Assembly: GCA_010405405.1 (NCBI GenBank)
Contig: MU004242.1
Location: 1,039,769 to 1,103,768, forward strand
Direction: 5' to 3'
Length of the DNA stretch: 64,000 nucleotides
Origin: Microthyrium microscopicum
Lineage: Eukaryota; Ascomycota; Dothideomycetes; Microthyriales; Microthyriaceae
In this document: positions 9,406 to 21,469 of the stretch, one piece after another
Position numbering within the stretch: position 1 is the first letter of the stretch
How the letters are laid out: each line of letters starts with the position of its first letter
Made by a program: the position numbers and the translations under genes
The notes under the pieces: model-generated
What the model saw: only the letters and a program-made list of their open reading frames with translations
Told to the model about the DNA's origin: nothing
Databases searched by the model: none

Positions 9406-11843
9406 TCACTGCGCGGTCTTGACCTCACCCTTCTTGGTCAAGATATCAAACTCCAGCCAACTCGCTCGCTCGCCTCTACGACCACCAACCAAACGACCTG
9501 GGTTCATTACACACGTACCCATATAGTTCAGCGCGAACGATGGCGCTTCGGGATCCGCGATGACTAGTGCAGATGGCAAAGGATATAGTTGCATAGCATG
9601 CCCAAAGTCCCAGTATACTGGTCGCGTGCTCAATGGGAAAGGTGCAAGATATGCTTGGTCGCAAATTGTCTTTGTGAGTCGGCGTGCTTCGGCGACATCG
9701 GGGTCGATTTGCACTTCTTCAGGCTGCTCCTCGCCATCAACGTCCATGGGCTGAGTGTCCATTCCCGCCTCAGCCATGGCACCCTCATCTGTCTCCATCT
9801 CATCGTCAGTCTGCTTTGCAAAGCGGATTGCTGAGCGTCTCAGACGACCTGTAATATCATCGCGAAATAACACCATTTCTCCAGCACAGCCAAACCAGCT
9901 CAGCCGACTTGGATTGCTGGTCCAGACTACATCACCCTCGTGTCCGGCCTTGCTCCTACCTCGTGTCTCACGATTCGCTTCTGCAACTGCGCGCCGTATG
10001 CGACTTGTGAATAGTTCCGGCACAGGTTTTCTTGGTACAGGCGGTGCTCCTCCAGCCGAGAAGCTAGATGGCCAAGCATCACGATCGCCTGGCACAAACA
10101 CCAGCGACGTGCGTGAAAGCACAGTAGGGAAGTCCGAGATCACGCTCGCTAAGGTATTGAAGCTCTCCTTATATGCGATACTACTCGCGTCCGCCACAGG
10201 CGTCAATGCTGGTGCAGTGATAAAGTTGCCCATCAACACGATCGCTAATGGCACTGCAGACGCAGGTTGCGCCGCATAGTGTGCAAATAGCGCGCGAATG
10301 GCGGACATAGTGGTTGGCTGATCTAGTGCGACTTCCGCCGCGATGACAACCTTACTGTTGCCTTCGTGTGGTGCGCCAGGGCCAAGGATTCGATTTTGTA
10401 GAGCGCGCATGCGCTGGCCCATGGCTTTTTCTGAGCCGAGCCCGAGAAAGTCAGTCCAGCCAAATGCTGCGCCGAGGGGAGCTTCGGGTCCATCTTGAAT
10501 GCCTAGGGTGGTCGAGCGGCGTTCGCATGGTGGATGAGCGATAAGCGAGGCGAGGAATTTGCCTCCAATTGTTGCGCCGATGCCGCCCATGGATCCTAAG
10601 GAGGCCTCGCTGGCGCCAGTCCCATCTTCGACGTAGACACCGTGCATTAGAAGAAGCATACCAGGGCAGAACCATGCTGCTGACGCGTCGGGAAAAGGAC
10701 GGGCGTGTTGGATGTCTATGGGTATTGAGCCGGTAAGATCGGAAATGGCAAGATCGCCGGTGGGAAGGACCTGGAGGAGACCAAAGAGAAGATGAAAAGA
10801 GTCGCTGCGGCCGAGTAGGTTGGATATGGGCGTGATTTTATTTGCTGAACTGCCATCCGAAGGATTATCTGACTTCGAGCCCATCATGGTTTGTTGCTGG
10901 AAGCCTTCATTGCGGAGAATCCGTTGGTGCACAACATGATATCTCTGTGTGAATAATTGAGTTTTATGTGAAGGTGATGGGAAGAAACTAGGCTTCGTTT
11001 TCGACCTAATGAAGATTAGACAGCTGCGACAGCGTGTGACAAAGAAACGTACTTGTCGAAATGCTTCTTCGAAGTATTGTATATTAATGGTGGCTGCTCG
11101 AATGCGTCAATGACTTTGATCCATTCTCGCGGATCTTTCAATCCGTCCTCATCGTCTTCATCTTTGCCAACGTCTAGCCTACTCATGCCAAAACTATCGG
11201 CATTTGGCAAAGCAGGACGTAGGAATCCTTTTTCAAGACTTGCACCTTCGGGGAACGCAAAGCTGGATTGCCTACTAAGCCCTTTACCAGCTACAATGCG
11301 TCCACCGCTCATGCACGTCTCAATAGTCTTTAGTATGCTCTTCAGCGCATTGCCGTCGTCTGTGACAATGGAGGCATTACTCTGTTTCTTCCATAATTTG
11401 GCCACCTCTTCCAGCACGCCATCTGCCAGACCTTCATTTTTCCATCCTGAGCCGCAGTGTTTTCCAATGAAGTTGGCGAGCGCTAAGAGTGCTGGGGTTT
11501 GAAGTGTGAGGTTGTACTTTCGATTGAATAGGCGGACAGCAGTGGGTCGGAGTGTGGCAGCTGGCAGATTTATAGGGAGAACAGAAGCGGTCTTGAAGCT
11601 AGGAGCTTGTAAAGGTGGTAGCGTTCTTATGGGTTTTATTGGGTGCTGAGGAGTTGCAAAAGCTGGACTCGATGAAGGTAGCGTCAAATCAAAGGCTAAT
11701 TGTTTGACTCTATTTTTTGAAGGCGAGAATATTGCTCGAGATGCATTTGGTTTTGAGAGACGTTGGGGGGATGAGGGCGGTGATTCTGGTATAATACTCG
11801 ACGATGGAACCGGTATGCTAGACTGAGTATCCAATCGTGACAT
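9406..11843 (-). CDS. DPB2: DNA polymerase epsilon subunit B
   Basis: Two exons, 11843-11053 and 10942-9406, encode 775 residues. The intron starts GTACGT and ends in a tandem CAGAG acceptor; only the second AG restores ...FDKYHVVHQRILRNEGF. The N-terminal third carries a Ser/Pro-rich leader and the helical region typical of Dpb2. An OB-fold segment (ISNLLGRSDSFHLLFGLL) follows, and then a calcineurin-like phosphoesterase domain. In that domain VLMGNFITAP (about residue 498), LVFVPGDRDAWPS (about 548) and SNPSRLSWFG (about 600) replace catalytic metal ligands, as in all B subunits. It ends with the conserved CVMNPGRLVG region. Dpb2 is the essential structural subunit linking Pol2 to the CMG helicase on the leading strand. 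Confidence 0.95.
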
Positions 11844-12133
11844 TGTGCCTCGATTTCAAATCTTCAAAATCAAGATCAGAAAGTGAGGATTGCAGATGTA
11901 AATAATGTAAATAGCACTTAAAGTTGAGCAACGTTGGAAGTCGCGTCTAAGCGCGTCCCACGCGTTTTCTAGTTCGCGTTCGCTGCAGGTTTGCACGTGT
12001 GACCCATGTCAAACATTCAACAGTAACCATCCCTCAAATACTCCACTTCTTGTCTGCCTTGCGCAACGACTATACACTCTTCTTTCCATCACAAATATCC
12101 TCGAGTCGCACTTTACCAGGTAACGCGATCACA
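11844..12133. promoter_or_regulatory. 290-bp divergent promoter with MluI cell-cycle box
   Basis: Shared between DPB2 (leftward) and the NASP-type chaperone gene (rightward). It contains ACGCGT at 11960-11965 plus several GCGCGT/TCGCGT near-matches between about 11940 and 11970. MCB/SCB-like sites drive S-phase genes in fungi. Co-regulation of these two replication-linked genes is an inference. Confidence 0.55.
11960..11965. promoter_or_regulatory. MluI cell-cycle box (ACGCGT)
   Basis: Exact palindromic ACGCGT 117 bp upstream of DPB2 and 168 bp upstream of the NASP-type gene, amid other CGCG-containing hexamers. Consensus core for MBF in ascomycetes; use at this locus is inferred. Confidence 0.5.
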
Positions 12134-13592
12134 ATGACTACCGAGAACCCCACCGAAGATCCTGTCGCAATGTCCACGGATGCGCCAAAGACCGCCGAGG
12201 ATCTGAACGAGCAAATCACCAAAGCAAACCTCCAATTCTCACTGAAGAACTACGAAGCTGCCAGCGAGCTATATTCAGAAGCCACTGAACTTCAAGCCCA
12301 GCTCAACGGCGAATTAGCGCCTGAAAACGCCGAACTTCTCTACTCCTACGGTCGATCACTCTTCAAGCTCGCGATTTCCAAAAACGATGTTCTTGGAGGA
12401 CAAGTTGCTGGTGGCGACAAGCCAAAGAGTGCGGATATCGAAAAAGCGCTGAAAAGTACAAACCAAGAAACCCCATCACATTCGGCGACGCCCTTCTTTC
12501 AACTGGCAATGACGGAGGACGAAGATGACGAGGAGGAGGAAGAGGAGGCAGGAGAGGAAGAAGATGACTTCGGGACTGCGTATGAAATACTGGATATGGC
12601 GCGTTTATGCTACGAGAAACAACTCGACGCGCTAAGGAATGTGGTCAAAGACGAGAGCGGCGAAGCTAAAGGCAAAGGAAAAGCTACAACGGAGCTGTCT
12701 CCAGAAATGTTTCACGTCATGGAGCGACTGGCAAATACCCACAATCTCCAGGCAGACATTTCACTCGAAAATGAACGATTTGATGATGCTGCGGAGGAGT
12801 CGAAAGCCACGATGGAACTACGGAAACAGCTTTATCCCGTCGAGTCAGAGCAAATAGCTGAGGGCCACTACATGCTCACACTCGCCCTGGAGTTTGCTTT
12901 CTTCAAAAACGTGAGAGAAGCCAAAGAGCAAGAAGCTCAGAATGGACAAGCCGATCAACCAAAGATCCAAGTCGATCCAAAGATGTTATACGATGCTGTC
13001 GAGAACATGGCTCTGGCCGTCAAGAGCTGCGAGGCACGTATATCGTTAAAGGAGAAGACATTAGCAGGTCTAGAACTCAAGCTTGGAGATGAGGCAGGCA
13101 AGTTGCAGGAAGACATCCAAAACACCAAAGAAATTGCGCAAGACATGAAGATCAAGGTAAACAACCCACCGCTCCTCTTGTCATGACATCAGCTAACTCC
13201 AATCTCAGCTCGCTGACCTTTCAAATAACGCAAGACCACTTGCACCCAACAACGATCTCACCGGACTCTTCGGAACCGATATTTTGGCTGAGATTGATCA
13301 AGTCAGCTCCATGCTACCCACCACAGAGACCCTCTCATCACTACAAGACGAAGAAACTGTCAGTGGCACAGCCGCCCAAAAGCCTGGCGAGTCCGTCTCA
13401 GAACGTCAAGCCCGTATCGACCAAGTTGCCGCACAAGCCAATGATCTCTCTGGTCTCATCAGAAAAAAGAAACCAGCAACCGATGCGAAGCATGGAGCCA
13501 GTACGGCAGGTGCGTCGTCCAATGGCAAGCGCAAACTTGAGGCCGACGAGGAGACCTCAAGCGAAGGGAAGAAAGTCAAGTTTGATGAATAG
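12134..13592 (+). CDS. NASP/Sim3/Hif1-family histone chaperone
   Basis: Two exons, 12134-13156 and 13209-13592, give 468 residues. I chose the ATG at 12134 because it begins MTTENPTEDP; the upstream in-frame extension lacks plausible coding character. The protein shows the SHNi-TPR layout. A first TPR pair is ANLQFSLKNYEAASELYSEA ... LLYSYGRSLFKLA. A long acidic insert of D/E follows at about residues 126-146, then YEILDMARLCYEK, later TPR helices (RLANTHNLQADISLENERFDDAAEE, EGHYMLTLALEFA) and a basic C-terminal nuclear signal (KRKLEADEETSSEGKKVKFDE). Such proteins bind H3 and CENP-A/Cnp1 and hand them to nucleosome assembly factors. Yeast Hif1 and fission yeast Sim3 are relatives. Confidence 0.9.
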
Positions 13593-14462
13593 TTTTGTAT
13601 GTTATGGTCGGTTTGGGATAATGTCAGCACAGACTGGAATGGCGTTGGCATGGATTGATTGAGCGTGGTTTGTTTTGGGTAGCATAGGTATGGAGTTTTA
13701 TGTCAAGTCTTGTCCATCTGGACCAACTTGTGGAGTTTGTGTTTTCTTTCCCCAAATCCGCCTGAGTAAAGTCCTTATTCTTCAGTTGTTGTGATCTCAG
13801 TCGCTATCAAATTAGTCTTGTTATACCTGTTAGGGTACCTACTAACATACAAGCATGAAGCTTTTCCACCACAAACGATGAGAGGTCTATATTACTTAGG
13901 CACGGGTGAAGCCTAACAAGGTAACTCTGGCAATTCAGAATCTGACCTGGGAAAGAGGAATAAGCCTAGTTGCCTAGCTCTTCTTGGGCAGACGAAACAT
14001 TCGACCTTTCTAGTCGATTTGACACCTCCTATGACCGCCAACGGGTCGGCAGAATAAATGGCACGCTGCCATCAGCCTCTTTGGCTCCCAAACGCTACGC
14101 TCTTTTACCGAGTGCTTTGTTTGCCATGAACGATGTTTAGATTCAAATGGCTTATCAAATACAATGGGAAATATAGCACCTTTTGCTTAAGAGCGATGGT
14201 AACAGCCATCAGAGTTGATGGGAGAACGCCATTTACTTTGCCATGCCCTTGTACTGCTTAGACAGCCGGCTCATGACCCGAATACCTGATAGTTTCCCAG
14301 TAACTACGATGTCTACCATCACAGTTCATGCAGATAACTGGTAATGCCGCCCAACACCTTCGAAAAAGCTTGTCCAGATTTACGGGTTCGATGAGAAATG
14401 CAACAGGTGGTACCAAAGCGAAACACGTGGTAGACATGATACTTGATGAGACAATCTCCCTT
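13593..14462. other. convergent intergenic region, nothing seen
   Basis: Lies between the 3' ends of the NASP-type and F-box genes. Only short unsupported frames occur. Confidence 0.4.
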
Positions 14463-16031
14463 CTACGAGATCCGCAATCCACGGTATAACGCTCTCAGAG
14501 CGTCGACCTCGCGCTTGACTGCCCCCGGATCGCCCACAGGCGGGTTCCAGCCGTTCCAGCTGTGCGGCCAGTCCATATCATCGGCAAATAACCCTTCTGG
14601 ATAGAAATATTCGTTCTCAGGACACTCATGCTTCAACCGGATACCCTGCGACTTCTCTGGAAATATAGCGCTTATGGGATCAGAATAGACGATCCACTGC
14701 TTATAGATGATAGTGGCATAACGCTGGAATGGAAGCCATAAACCCAGCAGGTATCGTTCTTCGAAAGCTTGGCCCTATGCACATATAAGTTAGCAATCGC
14801 TTATAAAGGTAAGAATGCCTTAACCCACCTTCTCCCAATTACCTATGCCAAGGTTGAACTCTGCGAGCTTTTTCAATCCACAGAGTTTGACAAAGATCTG
14901 GCACCAGCGAAGTTTGCATTCGAAGATTGTTTGTACTACTTTGTCCGGGTTATGTGAACATACACAATCGAAGCTTTCCAGTCCCGCGACATCGATGACA
15001 TCGCGGAAGGGGAAATCGGGATCTCCTACCAGATATTGAGCAATAATGCAGTTGTCAAGACTCAGGTGCCGTAGAGTTTTCTGTTGCAGAATCCAATCCA
15101 CTTGGGACTCATGCGCAAAGGTGTATCGTCCTAGCGCTAGATATTTGAGATTGGGAAAGTGAAGATTGCCTGGTTTCCAGGCCGGAATCACTCCCCAGTA
15201 ACCGGTGCAATAAAGCGTGAGGTGTGTGAGCTGTGATGCCAGTGGGGAAAGCCAGACCTCTGTGAGACCTGGCCAAAAAGAATGCGTTGCTTTTGGATGA
15301 CCTTGTTCTGGTATTTTGTTAGCGGTGAAAATGTTTCGTTAACCAACTTAAACCTTACTTAATCCTTTGTGACAGGCAGAGATATGTAGTTCCTTCAGGT
15401 CTGCGAACCTAGAGGATCCGGAGTCTAAGCGATCGATGTTGCATTGCATGTTGGCAAAAGTCAAGCTTCGGATGGGCGTTCCTTGAGCCTTGAACATAGG
15501 CACAGCAGCAGAAACGAAGCACATCGCTTTATACTGAAGCCAATTATGTCGCTCAACCCAATGGTAGTCAGGGGGCATTTCGGGATCCAGGTCCGGGTCG
15601 TCAAAGATTTCTCCATCAAATTTGACGTATATCGAGTCCAGATTTGTAAAGACTTTAGTCTGCTGGACTGCCATCTTCCACTCATCCGGCAGATGATCTA
15701 TGCCTTCTGGATCATCTTCCCTCGGCATGGAGGCATATATGGCTGCGCGAGTCCCCAAATAGAGTTCTTCGGTGTAAGAGAGGATGACGATTTCTCGAAT
15801 CAGGCTGCAGAGCCGGTCGGCTGTTGTCTGTAGTACATGATTTTCGGGCCCACCGTTTGGTACAGGAATGATTCGCAGCTTCGCGAATAAGATTTCGGTC
15901 GCCAGAGGCGTCAAGTACTTGCAAACGAGCCGTAAGCTCTTGAGATCTTCGCCCTTGAGCTCCCTAGCAACCATAGTTATGAGTTCCGGAGGAATGTTCA
16001 AGAGCGACATCTGAGCAACGGATGGATTCAT
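14463..16031 (-). CDS. F-box protein
   Basis: Three exons, 16031-15359, 15307-14829 and 14774-14463, with introns of 51 and 54 nt, encode 487 residues. The N terminus MSLLNIPPELITMVARELKGEDLKSLRLVCKYL is a typical F-box (residues about 8-42), which binds Skp1 in SCF ubiquitin ligases. The rest alternates hydrophobic segments such as FADLKELHIS, LTHLTLYCTGYWG, FPNLKYLALGRYTF and KTLRHLSLDNCII. These are degenerate leucine-rich-repeat-like units that probably bind the substrate. It ends ...LRALYRGLRIS. Fungi carry large, fast-evolving families of such genes and the target is unknown. A 19-bp minisatellite starts 58 bp upstream of the ATG. Confidence 0.85.
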
Positions 16032-16088
16032 CTAAGCGACGGAGGAATCGAAGAATAAACAACAGATTGGACGCTGGAAGTCCTGAAA

Positions 16089-16202
16089 TGCGGTGGAAGG
16101 TGTAGAATGCGATGGGAGGTGTAGAATGCGGTGGGAGATGTAGAATGCGATGAGAGGTGTAGAACGCGGTGAGAGATATAGAATGTGGTGGGAGATGTAG
16201 AA
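16089..16202. repeat. minisatellite, six 19-bp units
   Basis: Six tandem copies of a unit like tgcgatgggaggtgtagaa. Most copies alternate between CGGTG and CGATG starts, suggesting dimeric expansion. It lies directly upstream of the F-box gene start, probably in its 5' UTR or core promoter. Confidence 0.9.
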
Positions 16203-16203
16203 C

Positions 16204-17302
16204 GACTGATGGAAGACATGTACGAGTTTAAATATTTCTGAATACCGCGTCACTGCATCAGGTGCCTAGCAACCTCAACTGAGGGTGAAGAATAGCTCCT
16301 GGTCAATGTGTGTAATTTTAAGGTGGACCTTCCGATTTTACGTCTGGAAGTCGCGACCATGCGCTGAAATGACTCGAAATGGCAAGAGCACTCGAGGTGT
16401 AAAAATAATGGCGTTCTCCCATCGACTACGATATCTGCCATCGTCCTTCATAAAAAAAACACTTTATTTCCCATCGTAGTCGACGTTTTGCGCCGCCTTT
16501 AACGCAGTCGATGGAAATAGAGTAGTTGGTAGCAAAGAGTATAAGATGGGAGCCAACGCACCAGATGGGAGACATGCAGTGTTCTCTGTCTGCCGACTAC
16601 CTGCGTGTTGAGGCAGGTTTGTAGCTCGATAAACATTTGAAGTTCAAAAAGACAGTCTCCTTTATACTCCTTCTTTAGACAAAGCAGAAATGTAGATCTA
16701 TAAATTCAGCTATAGTTCTATGAACAATTGAAGAATTCTCTACTCTAGTTCGAGATGGTGAAGAGCCAAACAACCTATAAAGATCTTCAGGTGCTTGTCT
16801 ATAGTACAAGCAACATTTAGGCTCTTTGCTAATAAGGGATACGATTTTAGTCTGATTAACCACTATTCAAAAGAAGAAACCGTACCATACTGCATGTTGC
16901 AAGAACTGCCAAGGCTAGATCTATCAGGCTGAAATGTAGGACAAGTCACTGAAGGATTTGAGGGCAAGACCTAATTCTAGCTCCATATCAAATCCAATGA
17001 GAAGAAATATGATCCCTGAAAATGTTTTCTTGAACCTGGAGAAAATAAACTCTACAACCCTGGTGGGCGGTATTACTGCGGTCCTAATATAGCTGATACG
17101 AACTCTCCGAGCCTCATCTTAAACTGCACGCCGGTATAGCAATATTGGACGACCCTGAATTTATATACCTTACGTGGTAAAAAACCTTCAGGTTAATGTA
17201 TATTTGGTAATCGATGTAACTTTCTCTCTTCAAGCATCAGAACTCTTCTGAGGCAGTACCATACAATTTGTTTGGAGCTATTGTACGTTGCCAGCAGAAG
17301 AG
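16204..17302. other. intergenic, no gene seen
   Basis: Divergent spacer between the F-box gene and the secreted-protein gene. It contains two related near-palindromes of the type CCCATCGNNTACG at about 16417-16485. No coding region is supported. Confidence 0.4.
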
Positions 17303-19028
17303 ATGCAACTACTTACAAGGGCGTTGCCGCTCGCCTGGGTCGCTTTAGTAGCTGGTCAACTTACTTCTGGTTCACTCCAGTCCTATCCCAATGCTTTGGC
17401 TCTAGAATACGCTTTCAACCCAGTGATACCCTCCTACTGGACCAACCTCCCACACCATCGGAGGACTCCGTTTGCAGTATGTTCTCCACAATTTAGACGC
17501 AGCTCACGTAACTGACCACGATCAAGCTATCGCCAGATGGAAAGTCTGCATTCTTAGCATATCTTGATCAATCAGGTCGAGGTGTCCACATCCAACAAGT
17601 CGATACCAAGACTTTCACCGCAACAGGTACCGCAGTAACGGTCGCTGGTGGCAAAGAAGGTAGAACAAGAGTTGTTATTCTATATATGTCGGTGTTAATT
17701 GGCTCTAGCTGGCGGTCTCGTCGCTCATAACGATGGATTTGCTCTCTTGACAAATGAAGCTATGCCCAGCGGCACAAGCAACCCACCACCTGGAAATACG
17801 CCTGTGCCAGTCCTATACAGATTTAAAGATGGTAAACAGAGCTGGAAAACTTGGCTCGGTGGCCCGGATGTTCACCCTAGAGAAGGCGTAAGTACATCGC
17901 AGTGATATGATCGTAATACTAACGTCATGCCCAGCTCTCTATGGCACCAGATCTAAACGGCGACCTTGCATATTCAGAGAAATCCGGCCTCTATGGTGCC
18001 TACTTCGTCATCACAAGTAAGACCTACCTCTCTGATACTTACCATATACTAACCAGTTGTCTAGACTACGCCGGTTCTGCCAAAGGTAAACAATCAGCCA
18101 CGCGTGCACACTATACTTGACTGACCTACCAGGCCACTTTGGCGATAGCATCCAATACGTGACCAACGAAGGTAAAATCCAAACCATTCGCGGCGCCTCC
18201 AGCTCCTGGGGTTGCTCACACAACACCGGTATCGCCATCGCCGCCGCCGACACTCCACCATATGCGAGTGCTTGCGCCGAAGACCATACAGGAATCTGGC
18301 TCAACACCAAAACGCAAAGTATGAATGGCCAAAAAATCTCCAATGAGGTACCATCCACCACTTGCGTGTATCTCACTATACTAATAAAGCATGTATAGCA
18401 CGTAATAAACGGCGCCACCAACTCCGCAATGGGCGGCACATCAGGCTCTTACTCCCTGCTCTCCCGTTTTCCGACAACACCACGCTATATCTTCACCTGG
18501 ATATCGCGCGGTGCCGTACAGCTGACTGCTAATGCCTGGCTGACTGGCCAAACGACCGCCAAACAGCGCTGGCCAAACCGGCATGTCGCCATCGCGCTCC
18601 TTAGCTCCAAGGAAACACTGGCAGGACCTCAAGCGACGTCGAAAGTGGGCTCCGCGTCCGGCGACGACCAAGTGAATTGGTTGACGACGGGTTCCAACGA
18701 TCACAGCAATGCGCACGTCGCGGCGTTCGATGCTAACAGCGCATTGGTGAGTTGGGAGGAGATGGAGAATCCTAGCTGTAAAGACGATGCGATGGACTGC
18801 TCAGGAAACTTTGTGGGAACTTCGTGGCAATTGGTTGACGGGAGTGGAAAGAAAGTGGGTGGTGTTGTGAGTGCGAAGAATGTCACGGTCAGTGGGGATG
18901 TGGTATTGATGCCGGATGGACGATTATGTTGGCCGTATGTAGATATGGCGTGGAGTTTGAAGGGTGATGGGGCACGGATGAGGAGTGCAGCGAAGAAGAT
19001 GAGTTTTGGGTGTATGAAGAAATCATAG
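17303..19028 (+). CDS. conserved fungal secreted protein, unknown function, 477 aa
   Basis: Seven exons: 17303-17476, 17527-17659, 17709-17887, 17935-18016, 18065-18085, 18133-18347 and 18399-19028. All introns are 47-51 nt and the total is divisible by three. The N terminus MQLLTRALPLAWVALVAGQ is a signal peptide. Conserved-looking signatures follow: HRRTPFA, LSPDGKSAFLAYLD, GGLVAHNDGFALLTNEA, GHFGDSIQYV, SSWGCSHNTGIAIAAAD, CAEDHTGIWLNT, MGGTSGSYSLL, YIFTWISRGAVQLTA and DGRLCWPYVDM. Repeated aromatic/Gly strand motifs suggest an extracellular beta-propeller-like fold. I recognise the pattern as a conserved fungal secreted family but know no assigned function. One exon is only 21 nt. Confidence 0.85.
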
Positions 19029-20293
19029 ATGTCGAGAGTTTGATAGTGGAAGGTTGATAGCATCAGATGGGAGTGGAACACAAGAGGTTGACGTCGGAAG
19101 ATTATGCTTATGGCCGTTGAGTGACCCATCTATCGGTGTGAAACCCGGACTCCTGGAATCTGATATGATTGGAAGGAAAGATTCATCTTGACTTGCATAA
19201 ATAATCAAAAGATTCAATTGGGCGAGCGCCGGTTTGCTTTTGCCATCAATCAACTTGCATGGGGTGTCCAATTCCAGCTGAGGTTGACATGAAGCCATTC
19301 TTAGATATGTGAGCAATGTTTGAGCCGGTTGATCATAGGCCCATTAGCATACCAGTACGTTCTGAGTGTAGACAGGCTGCAGGAATTGGACCCGAACAAT
19401 GAGAATGTATGATTTCCCACCCGGCTCATTCCACCGAGGATTACTTGTTCTCAAGCGTGATTTGCTGTTTGATGTCAGGACAGGACACTATCTGCCAATA
19501 CGGCAGAAGCTAGACCCACGTTTTCAGTCGAATCAAGGTCCATCCTGAACGAATTTCAAATAACCCACCGTGAAGACAAGAAGACATGAATATTGCGCTT
19601 GTAGACTGAACCACTTCCTCGGGTCCAACAATGATCAGCCACAAGAGTGATGGCGATAAAGTAAGAGCAAAAAAGTCAACAGCGATTGGCAGACTAATTT
19701 GATCGTGCCAACTAAATCAGTCTGGTTGGAGAGGAATAAAGCCGTCACAAGGCCAATGAAGCAGCATTTGACCAGGGTCTTGTCGAGTTTTCGCATGGAC
19801 AGTCTTTTTCAGGATAGCTACAGAGTCCTTTGTATCCATGAGCCTGGTCCAAAAGGTCCCCGATCAACCTGGGGAAAGCTCTTCACGCTGAACCTCCTGA
19901 CGAGAAGATAGCATCCATGTGGGACAATGGCGTTAGGCGGTGAAGACGATGGGCTTCAAAGTGACACAAGTAGCGTCGTGATGAAGGATGATTGCGTGAA
20001 TGGCCTAAGCGATTGATGGCGATGCTTGATGCGGGGAAGCTATAATAGTGTGCGTTATGAAGACTGGCGGTGATACTAGTCTCGATAACGAAAAATAGAT
20101 GCAGACAAAATGATGGAGCTGCGTCTAAGAATTGCTCAATATTCTACGCGTCATATTGGAAATGATAGCAAAGTCGCAATGGGTGAAGTTGGAGAGCGAT
20201 GACAACTCAGCGCGGGCTTGCTGGGACGGGCGGACAGAAAGGATGGAATTGGATGAAGATTGTTGACCTGCATCTCTGCTGCAGCCTTGGATA
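19029..20293. other. intergenic, no gene seen
   Basis: Ordinary base composition up to the transposon edge. No coding or RNA feature is supported. Confidence 0.4.
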
Positions 20294-20333
20294 CAGTGTC
20301 ATTGGGGATGTGCTGCCCCCCCCCTGAAATCAC
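20294..20333 (+). repeat. left terminal inverted repeat of the mariner-type element
   Basis: Starts CAGTGTC, then ATTGGGGATGTGCTGCCC, then a run of C, then TGAAAT. It is the inverse of the right end, with small differences in the C run. Confidence 0.85.
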
Positions 20334-21319
20334 AAAATGGCGCTTTAGGACCTAATTGGAGGGTATGGAGATCTAGAGAGTACGTTAGTATGCAAATTTT
20401 GTAGTATAGCCCCTTAGATTAATCTTACTAACTCTAACATCTTCCCTAATTATAATATTATCATTTTTGAAGCTAGTTCTTGCCTAAATTTCTTAATTTT
20501 TAGTATTTTAATGCCTTCTAAATGCCGCCTTCCCCTATCGTTATTAGAATTAATAGGTTAATATCTTAATAATCTTTAGCGAAAGTAGGTATAAGAAATA
20601 ATTACTCTAAGTTACTTAAAGAGTATTATTATAAAGGAAGTTAAGTATAGTAAGAGTACTATAAAGAACTAGCGTTAAATACTAAAGATAAGAGGCTTAT
20701 TTAAGCCTATTTATACTAAACTAGGCTCTCTACTATAATTAGATTATAAGGTTTAAATTGCGCTATTTAAATATCTTCTTTATTAACTTACTATTTAATA
20801 TAACTAGAGATATTATAGTTTATTTAGGATATGTTTAAGCTAGTAACGAGCTAAATAATAATATTATAAGTCCTAAATAGGCATAGATATACTAAAAAGA
20901 AGGTTAGTAATTTATCTATCTTTTACTAGTAGTTATCTTACTTTATATAGTTAAAGGTTATTATAGCTTAGCGCTTTGCTAAAGTATGAATTAAATACTA
21001 TAAATAGATAATTAAATATATTACTAAATAGCTTATCTTTATTAATAAAGTAGGGTATAGAATTACTAGTATATTAAGAATAATAGGATAGAGTAAATTA
21101 GGCGTTAAGCCTAATATTAAAAGCTTCTTAACGCTTAATAAGTAGAAATTAAAGAATACTAGTAATATTATTAAATAGTATAATATCCTTTTTACGTATA
21201 GATATAAAGAGATTCTTTTAGTAGATATTTATAAAGCTAATAGTAATAATAAAGGCTTTACTTAGTAGTATAAAAATAGGCTTCTAAATATATATTAGTA
21301 ATATCCTCTTTTTAGAAGC

Positions 21320-21469
21320 GTTATTATTATAGATAATATATCCTTTTATTATAGTAAAGAAGTCTATAAAATATTTAGGACTATAGGGGTACGATTAGAA
21401 TTTTTACTATCTTACTACCTAGATTTTAACCCTATTAAGGAATTTTTTAATAATTTAAAGGCTTAGTTA
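21320..21469 (+). pseudogene. transposase DDE-domain remnant
   Basis: This frame preserves the catalytic Asp-Asn block (VIIIDN) and the downstream LDFNPIKEFFNNLK block of Tc1/mariner-type DDE endonucleases. Pro-to-Leu/Ser changes fit C-to-T mutation. A TAG follows where the family has a Trp (AW to A-stop). The transposase gene is dead. Confidence 0.8.

Noticed and set aside
9755-10279. 174-codon plus-strand frame
   Set aside because: Antisense shadow of the DPB2 second exon, with no independent motif.
11999-12133. 45-codon N-terminal extension of the NASP-type gene
   Set aside because: It reaches into the promoter, reads like 5' UTR, and the MTTENPTEDP start fits the family better.
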